From: DASRDR01 sp963812945 [NCBI: uncultured Candidatus Rokubacteria bacterium]
GTDB lineage: Bacteria > Methylomirabilota > Methylomirabilia > Rokubacteriales
DNA: 64,000 bases
Assembly: GCA_963812945.1 (NCBI GenBank)
Contig: CAWEXD010000008.1
Coordinates: 3,782,001-3,846,000 of the forward strand
Reading direction: 5' to 3'
Below, piece after piece: positions 58,947 through 64,000 of the stretch. The notes beneath the pieces are model-generated. The model had not been told where the DNA came from. It worked only from the letters and a program-made list of their open reading frames with translations, and ran no database searches. A program made the position numbers and the translations under genes. Each line of letters starts with the position of its first letter. The stretch's first letter is position 1.

Positions 58947-59082
58947 GCCCGGCGCGTTCGGCGAAGGCCGAACGCCGGGGCTTTGCCGCGAGGGCCGTCG
59001 CCCCCCTCGGGGGTGCCGTGTGTCCGCGCCCCGAGGCGCGGACACCGGCGGGGGACCCGACGAGGGGGGGCCGAGCCCCCCT
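58947..59082. other. hairpin-rich spacer (terminators or structured RNA)
   Basis: Between htrA and the CocE gene (293 bases, both on the minus strand) lie at least three strong stems: 58949-58962 with 58967-58978 (12 bp with a 2-base bulge, loop GAAG), 59020-59030 with 59035-59045 (11 bp, loop CCGA), and 59065-59071 with 59075-59081 (7 bp), plus a C-run/G-run pair at about 59001-59013. The rest of the spacer holds only the CocE promoter. A compound terminator for htrA or a small RNA is possible. Confidence 0.55.
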
Positions 59083-59091
59083 CCGAGAGTT

Positions 59092-60579
59092 CTACCCGGC
59101 GGCGACCACCACGTAGCGCTGGGAGCCGTCTCGCTCGACGCGGAGCAGCACCTGTCCCCCGCTCTGACTGCGGGCCAGGCCCTTCTCGACGTCCTGGAGC
59201 CCCTGCACCGGCGTGCGGTTCACCTCGCGGATGACGTCGCCCGCCGCGAGCCCGGCCTGGGCGGCGGGCGAGTCCGGCTTCACCTCGGTGACGACGACGC
59301 CCTTGTCGCCCTGGACGCCGAGCTGCTTCGCGAGCTCCGGCGTCAGCTCCTGGAGCGCGAGCCCGAGCTTCTCGGTGGCGCGGCTGTCCGGGCTCTTCTC
59401 GGCCGGCGCGGCCTTGGCCTCCCGCGAGTCAGTGAGGTTGCCCACCGTGACGGTGACGGTCTGCCGCGACCCGTCGCGCACGATGCCGACCGGGACCGGG
59501 CGCCCGATCGGGGTGTTGGCCACCAGCGACGGGAGAACGCGCGGCCCTTCCACGGGCTTTCCGTCGAAGGTGACGATGACGTCGCCCTCCTTGAGCCCCG
59601 CGCGCGCGGCCGGCGAGTCGTCGCTGACCGAGGCCACCAGGGCCCCCTGGGTGCCCGTGATCCCGAACGACTTGGCGAGCTCCTGGGTCAGCGGCTGGAT
59701 CGACACGCCGAGCCATCCGCGGGTGACCTTGCCCGTCCCGCGGAGCTGGGAGAGGATCGGCTTCGCCAGGTCGACCGGGATGGCGAACCCGATGCCCTGG
59801 AACCCGCCGCCCCGGCTGACGATCGCGCTGTTGATCCCCACCGCCTCGCCGCGCGTGTTGATGAGCGGCCCGCCGGAGTTCCCCGGATTGATCGCGGCGT
59901 CGGTCTGGATGAAGTCGTCGAACCGGCCCTGGCCGATGAACCGGCCCACCGCGCTGACGATCCCGACCGAGACGCTGTGGTCGAGCCCGAACGGATTGCC
60001 GATCGCCATCACCGGCTCGGCGACCTTCAGCTCGTTGGACGCGCCCAGCGGCACCCAGGGCAGCCCGGTGGCGTCGATCTTGATCAGCGCCACGTCGGTC
60101 TCGGCGTCGCTGCCGACGACCCGCGCCGGGAAGGTGCGGCCGTCGGTGAGCGTCACCTCGACACCCTTGGTGCCGTCGATCACGTGATGGTTGGTCACGA
60201 TGTAGCCGTCGGCGTCGATGATGAACCCGGACCCGACCCCGCGCGGCCGCTGCTCGCGCTCACCCCCGCCCTCGGGCGGCTGCGGGAAGAATCGCCGGAA
60301 CGGCTCGGGGATCTGCGGGGCGCGCATCCGGCGCGCCTCGCCCGTCGTCCGCACGTTGACGACGGCCGGCGTGAGCTTCTCCGCCAGCCGGACCCACGGA
60401 TAGGACTCGGGGAGCGCGCCGGCGAACGCCGGATCGGCCGGGCGGGGCGCGGACTGCTGCGCCACGACGGCCCCGGGCCCCCCGGGCCCCGCCGCGCCCG
60501 CCGGGCGGGCCGGAGCGGCCACAATCGCGAGAAGCCCGAGGGTCACGCCCGCGGGCCACGAGAGCCTGGGACTACGCAT
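59092..60579 (-). CDS. htrA: HtrA/Deg-family periplasmic serine protease
   Basis: The 495-residue product has a signal peptide, then a trypsin-like domain with the triad H (VTNHHVIDG), D (DAETDVALIKID) and S (NPGNSGGPLIN). Two PDZ domains follow (about residues 275-365 with GWLGVSIQPLTQELAKSFGI, and 395-490 with LGLALQELTPELAKQLGV). It degrades or refolds damaged envelope proteins. ATG 60579 has GGAGG 10 bases upstream. The segment EGGGEREQRPRGVGSGF before the histidine is a flexible loop. Confidence 0.95.
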   Translation of the reverse strand: MRSPRLSWPAGVTLGLLAIVAAPARPAGAAGPGGPGAVVAQQSAPRPADPAFAGALPESYPWVRLAEKLTPAVVNVRTTGEARRMRAPQIPEPFRRFFPQPPEGGGEREQRPRGVGSGFIIDADGYIVTNHHVIDGTKGVEVTLTDGRTFPARVVGSDAETDVALIKIDATGLPWVPLGASNELKVAEPVMAIGNPFGLDHSVSVGIVSAVGRFIGQGRFDDFIQTDAAINPGNSGGPLINTRGEAVGINSAIVSRGGGFQGIGFAIPVDLAKPILSQLRGTGKVTRGWLGVSIQPLTQELAKSFGITGTQGALVASVSDDSPAARAGLKEGDVIVTFDGKPVEGPRVLPSLVANTPIGRPVPVGIVRDGSRQTVTVTVGNLTDSREAKAAPAEKSPDSRATEKLGLALQELTPELAKQLGVQGDKGVVVTEVKPDSPAAQAGLAAGDVIREVNRTPVQGLQDVEKGLARSQSGGQVLLRVERDGSQRYVVVAAG

Positions 60580-60607
60580 GGCTCGACGTCCTCCTGCGCT
60601 TCGCATC

Positions 60608-61261
60608 TCAGAAGTTGGCCGGGAAGAAGTGGATCGTCCAGCCGGGCGCCCGCGGGTCGACCGTCAGGGTGCGATCGAACGTCCCGACGAGGCGACGCCC
60701 GAGCTGGGTGTCCACGAACGCTTGCGCGATGACCCGGTGCTGGCCGATGTCCAGCACGACCGGGGCCTGGGTCCCGGGCCCGAGCACGAGGGGGCCGGGG
60801 GAGCCGGGCGGGTGGTCGATGAAGATGTGGATCTCCCATCCCGTGCCGTTGGTGATCACGCCCATGGTCGGATCCGGCGGCCGGCTGGGGGGCCCGGCGG
60901 ACGGTGGGCCGACGGGCGGCGGGGGCGGCGGAGCCGTCACGACGGACCACTGCCCGGGCGGTGGCGGGGGTGGTACCCCGCCCGCCGGGGGCGGGGGCGG
61001 AGGCGCGGAGGGGACCGGCGCGGCGGCGGCCTGCCGGTTCTGGATCACCTCGCCGGTCAGCGCCCCGAGCAGGCCGCCGATGACGGCGCCCAGGGCCATG
61101 TTCCGCCCATCGTTGCCGCCCGCGGCGGCCCCGATCAGGGCGCCGCCCGCCGCCCCGATGATGCCCCCCTTCGCCGCGCCCTGGTTACCGGCCGTGCATC
61201 CGGCGAGGAGGAGGGCCAGAAGCCCCATGGCGACCGAACGGTGAGCGACTGGGGTGCGCAC
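60608..61261 (-). CDS. glycine-zipper lipoprotein with proline-rich linker
   Basis: The 217-residue product has a lipoprotein signal (VAMGLLALLLAGC, Cys 22), and a glycine-zipper helix pair (GGIIGAAGGALIGAAAGG...GAVIGGLLGALTG, about 32-72) as found in YMGG/OsmB-like envelope proteins. A proline-rich linker with runs of 6 prolines follows, then a C-terminal beta domain (about 135-217; GWEIHIFIDHPPG, RVIAQAFVDTQLG). It is probably anchored in the outer membrane. It lies 28 bases upstream of htrA on the same strand, so an envelope-stress role is plausible. Confidence 0.75.
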   Translation of the reverse strand: MRTPVAHRSVAMGLLALLLAGCTAGNQGAAKGGIIGAAGGALIGAAAGGNDGRNMALGAVIGGLLGALTGEVIQNRQAAAAPVPSAPPPPPPAGGVPPPPPPGQWSVVTAPPPPPPVGPPSAGPPSRPPDPTMGVITNGTGWEIHIFIDHPPGSPGPLVLGPGTQAPVVLDIGQHRVIAQAFVDTQLGRRLVGTFDRTLTVDPRAPGWTIHFFPANF

Positions 61262-61435
61262 GGGGTTCCCTCCCTATCCGCGCCGGCGGCGGCGCGCCTT
61301 CCCGTCAGTCTACTGCGCGGGTTCGGGGCTGTCCACGAAGCGGCGGCCGGGCCGAGCGCGGCCGAACCCCGTCCGCGCAAGGCTTTGACCCGGGAACCCC
61401 TCCCGGTGTTCACGGCGGGAGCCGCCAATGAATAC

Positions 61436-61465
61436 TTGACCCCGGACCGCCCGTTGGCCTAGATT
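61436..61465 (+). promoter_or_regulatory. promoter of the hybrid histidine kinase (TTGACC-N18-TAGATT)
   Basis: TTGACC (61436-61441) and TAGATT (61460-61465) are 18 bases apart and close to the housekeeping consensus. The start codon at 61517 follows a leader of about 45 bases with AGGAGA at 61508-61513. This is the clearest two-box promoter in the window. Confidence 0.6.
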
Positions 61466-61516
61466 TCAGCCCTACTTCCGGGGTGCATCCAACCTGGAGA
61501 CCACGTCAGGAGACCG

Positions 61517-63907
61517 GTGACGACAGACCGACCGGACCCGGCTCGCCCCGCCGGCGCCTTCTCGCCGACGCCGTCGCCCCGGCCCTTCCTCTCGCTCCGG
61601 ACCAAGTTCCTGGTCGGCACGCTCCTCGTCGTCTCCGCCGTCATGGGCGCCCTGGTCCTGATCGTCGAGCAGCGGCAGCGGAGCGCCATCATCCGCGAGG
61701 TCCGCCAGCGCGGCATGGTCCTCGCGGGGGACCTCGCCGCCGTGTCCACCCCGCCGCTCGTGCTCTACAACTACACGCAGCTCGAGCAGAACGTGGTCCG
61801 GGTGGACGCCGAGACGGACGTCGCCTACGCGATGATCCTGGACCGCGACGGGCGGGTGACGGCCCACAGCCACCGCCCGGAGAGCGTGGGCACCCTCCTC
61901 TCGGGCGCGGTGCTCGATCGCATCCTGTCGACCGACGCCCCCCTCGCCCAGGAGCTGACGGGCCCGGACGGGGAGGGGCTCTACGACTTCTCGGCGCCGA
62001 TGGTGGTCGACGCCCAGCGCTGGGGGACGGCCCGGGTCGGGCTCTCGCGGGGCCGGATGGACGCCGAGATCGCGGACACCCGGCGCCAGCTCCTCCTGCT
62101 GGCCGTCCTCGTCCTCGCCGGGGCCGGGCTCGCCTCGGCCCTGGTCGCGCAGCGGATCGCCCGGCCCGTGCGGCAGCTCGCGATCGGCGCCGTCGCCATC
62201 TCGCGCGGGGAGCTGGTCCAGCGCGTCGAGCCGACGACCTCCGACGAGATCGGGCAGCTGGCCGCCGCCTTCAACAACATGGCCCGCCAGCTCCACGAGC
62301 AGCGGTCCGCACTGCTCGAGCAGCGGACCGCGCTCGAGGCGGCCCATGGCGAGCTGCGCCGGCGCTTCGCGGAGCTGTCCGACCTGAAGAGCTACACCGA
62401 CCACATCCTCGACTCCCTGGTCAACGGGATCGTCACCCTCGACCTCGAGGGGCGCGTGGTCACGTTGAACGGGGCCGCCGAGGCCCTCCTCGGGTGCGTG
62501 GCGGCCGACGCCCGGGGCCGGCCGGTGACGGAGGTCCTGGCCCACACCCCGGAGATCGTGGCCATCCTGCAGGCGGCGATCCAGTGGCGCACGGGCCGCA
62601 GCGGGACGGTCACCCTCCCCGGCCGGATGGGCGGCACGGTCCCCGTCGAGATCACCACGGCCACGCTCAAGGGCGGCGAGGGGCAGGATCTCGGGGTCAT
62701 CGTCATCGTCCGCGATCTCACCGCCGTCCGGGCGCTCGAGGCGCAGCTCCGCCACGCCCAGAAGATGGAGGCGGTCGGGCGCCTGGCGGGCGGCGTGGCG
62801 CACGACTTCAACAACCTGCTCACCGTGATCACGGGCCGGAGCCAGCTCCTCCTGCTGAAGCTCGCGCCGGAGAGCCCGCTCCGCCGCGACGTCGAGCTGG
62901 TCGAGGAGACGGCGCACCGGGCGTCCGCGCTCACCCGGCAGCTCCTCGCGTTCAGCCGGAAGCAGATGGTGCAGCCGCGCATCGTGGACCTGAACGAGGT
63001 CGTGCGCAGCATGGAGACGATGCTGAGCCGGCTCATCGGCGAGGACATCGCCCTCACCACCCATCTCCACCCGACGGCCGGATGCGTCCGGGCGGACCCG
63101 GCCCAGCTCGAGCAGATGGTCGTCAACCTTGCCGTGAACGCGCGCGACGCGATGCCGCTCGGCGGGCGGCTCACGCTCGAGACCAGCTACGTCCGGCTCG
63201 ACGAGGGCTTCGCCCGGCAGCACGTGGGCCTCCGGCCGGGCCCCCACGTGCGCCTGACCGTCCGCGACACCGGCGTCGGGATGGACGGGCTCATCAAGGC
63301 GCACCTCTTCGAGCCCTTCTTCACGACCAAGGGCCCCGGGAAGGGCACCGGCCTCGGCCTGGCCACCGTCTACGGCATCGTCACGCAGAGCGGCGGGGCG
63401 ATCCGGGTCGAGAGCGAGCCCGGTCAGGGCGCCACGTTCACGATCGAGCTCCCGCGCATCGACGCGCCGGCGGACCTCCTGGGCGACGCCGCGATCCCGA
63501 GCGCCGCCCCCCACGGCTCCGAGACGGTGCTCCTCGTCGAGGACGAGCCCGAGGTCCGGGGACTCGCGCGCGACATCCTGCAGCAGCAGGGCTACACGGT
63601 CCTCGAGTCGGCCGACGGCGACGAGGCGCTCCGCGTCGGGCGCGAGCACGCGGGGCCGATCCACCTCCTGGTCACCGACGTCGTGATGCCGCTGATGGGC
63701 GGCCGCGAGCTCGCCGACCGGCTCCGGGCCGGCCGGGGGGAGACGAAGGTGCTCTACGTGTCCGGCTACACCGACGACGCCATCCTGCGCCAGGGGGTCT
63801 CGGAGACGGGCACGGCCGCCTTCCTGCCGAAGCCCTTCACGGCGTCGGCCCTGGCGCACAAGGTCCGGCAGGTCCTGGACGCGGCGCCGACCGGCGGCGG
63901 CCGCTAG
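61517..63907 (+). CDS. membrane-bound hybrid sensor histidine kinase with C-terminal receiver
   Basis: The 796-residue protein has, in order: transmembrane helix 1 (about 32-52), an extracytoplasmic sensor of about 130 residues, transmembrane helix 2 (about 192-212), a HAMP linker (about 214-265), a coiled coil, a PAS domain (about 290-405, [31 protein letters not shown]), HisKA with the phospho-accepting H429 in [13 protein letters not shown], HATPase ([33 protein letters not shown]), and a receiver with D721 in LLVTDVVMP. The HDFNN-type kinase plus its own receiver suggests a phosphorelay. No response regulator is encoded next to it. Confidence 0.93.
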   Translation: MTTDRPDPARPAGAFSPTPSPRPFLSLRTKFLVGTLLVVSAVMGALVLIVEQRQRSAIIREVRQRGMVLAGDLAAVSTPPLVLYNYTQLEQNVVRVDAETDVAYAMILDRDGRVTAHSHRPESVGTLLSGAVLDRILSTDAPLAQELTGPDGEGLYDFSAPMVVDAQRWGTARVGLSRGRMDAEIADTRRQLLLLAVLVLAGAGLASALVAQRIARPVRQLAIGAVAISRGELVQRVEPTTSDEIGQLAAAFNNMARQLHEQRSALLEQRTALEAAHGELRRRFAELSDLKSYTDHILDSLVNGIVTLDLEGRVVTLNGAAEALLGCVAADARGRPVTEVLAHTPEIVAILQAAIQWRTGRSGTVTLPGRMGGTVPVEITTATLKGGEGQDLGVIVIVRDLTAVRALEAQLRHAQKMEAVGRLAGGVAHDFNNLLTVITGRSQLLLLKLAPESPLRRDVELVEETAHRASALTRQLLAFSRKQMVQPRIVDLNEVVRSMETMLSRLIGEDIALTTHLHPTAGCVRADPAQLEQMVVNLAVNARDAMPLGGRLTLETSYVRLDEGFARQHVGLRPGPHVRLTVRDTGVGMDGLIKAHLFEPFFTTKGPGKGTGLGLATVYGIVTQSGGAIRVESEPGQGATFTIELPRIDAPADLLGDAAIPSAAPHGSETVLLVEDEPEVRGLARDILQQQGYTVLESADGDEALRVGREHAGPIHLLVTDVVMPLMGGRELADRLRAGRGETKVLYVSGYTDDAILRQGVSETGTAAFLPKPFTASALAHKVRQVLDAAPTGGGR

Positions 63908-63942
63908 CCCCGCCGGCCCCCCGCGCCGCCGCGCCCCGCCCG

Positions 63943-64000
63943 TCAGTCCGCCAGGACGGCGACGGCCGACTCGAACGCCCGGATCGTCTCCGCGACATCG
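63943..64000 (-). CDS. C-terminal end of an unidentified protein (continues outside)
   Basis: The last 18 codons before a minus-strand TGA read DVAETIRAFESAVAVLAD. This amphipathic helix is like the ends of class III aminotransferases, but it is too short to assign. The gene is convergent with the histidine kinase, and the 35-base gap between them has no clear terminator. Confidence 0.35.
   Translation of the reverse strand, partial: DVAETIRAFESAVAVLAD

Overview
The window is a 64-kb stretch of very GC-rich bacterial DNA, densely packed and with many 4-base ATGA/GTGA stop-start overlaps. The gene content includes branched-chain amino-acid and peptide ABC transport, amidohydrolases, many MFS exporters, CocE-type hydrolases, fatty-acid and CoA enzymes, haem synthesis, and an AAA ATPase with a proteasome-docking type tail. 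This fits an uncultivated soil or subsurface lineage of the Rokubacteria/Methylomirabilota kind. That placement is inferred from gene content; no rRNA or other marker gene is present. I see no tRNA, rRNA, CRISPR array, prophage or complete insertion sequence.

Layout. 1-3.6 kb: end of a JmjC/cupin-like protein, a DUF1989 protein, a threonine-dehydratase-like gene broken by one frameshift, and a Bcr/CflA-type exporter. 3.6-12.2 kb: VOC protein, thiolase, DppB/DppC permeases without ATPases, an MFS exporter, a peptide-type binding protein, a hydantoinase-like amidohydrolase, and a small coiled-coil protein. 12.3-16 kb: P450, then a tightly overlapped L-fucose trio (mutarotase, dehydrogenase, lactonase). 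16-22.8 kb: a minus-strand operon with a GldA/GldF/GldG-like ABC system, a DUF4340 protein, enoyl-CoA hydratase and an MBL hydrolase. 22.9-26.6 kb: minus-strand operon of an exported DUF151 protein, the AAA ATPase ending in GQYL, a hotdog thioesterase and formate-THF ligase. 26.7-31.2 kb: MFS, adenine deaminase, C39-peptidase lipoprotein, a tiny zinc ribbon and a hotdog protein. 31.3-36 kb: zinc-ribbon protein, an 838-residue helical/NYN nuclease-like protein, a coiled-coil protein and a CusF-like membrane protein.

36-44.2 kb: MFS, transketolase with an FGGY sugar kinase, then a plus-strand operon of PAS protein, SUMF1-type protein, SDR and class III aminotransferase. 44.2-50 kb: two small proteins and a full Liv-type transporter (LivK, LivH, a LivM-LivG fusion, LivF) with strong hairpins in its gaps. 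50-53.2 kb: hemE-hemG and a small exported protein. 53.2-59 kb: CBS protein, a 57-residue protein and an amidase, an RHH/RelE toxin-antitoxin pair, adenosine deaminase, a 92-bp MITE-like palindrome, and a CocE-type hydrolase. 59-64 kb: a hairpin-rich spacer, HtrA protease, a glycine-zipper lipoprotein, a hybrid histidine kinase, and the tail of one more gene.

Two regulatory themes recur. Several genes at operon starts have a TAnnnT -10 element only 5-10 bases before the start codon and no Shine-Dalgarno, which predicts leaderless or near-leaderless mRNAs. Two divergent gene pairs share overlapping -10 elements. The best candidates for new biology are the short AAA ATPase with a GQYL tail and altered ATPase motifs, and the helical-repeat NYN protein beside a zinc-ribbon gene.
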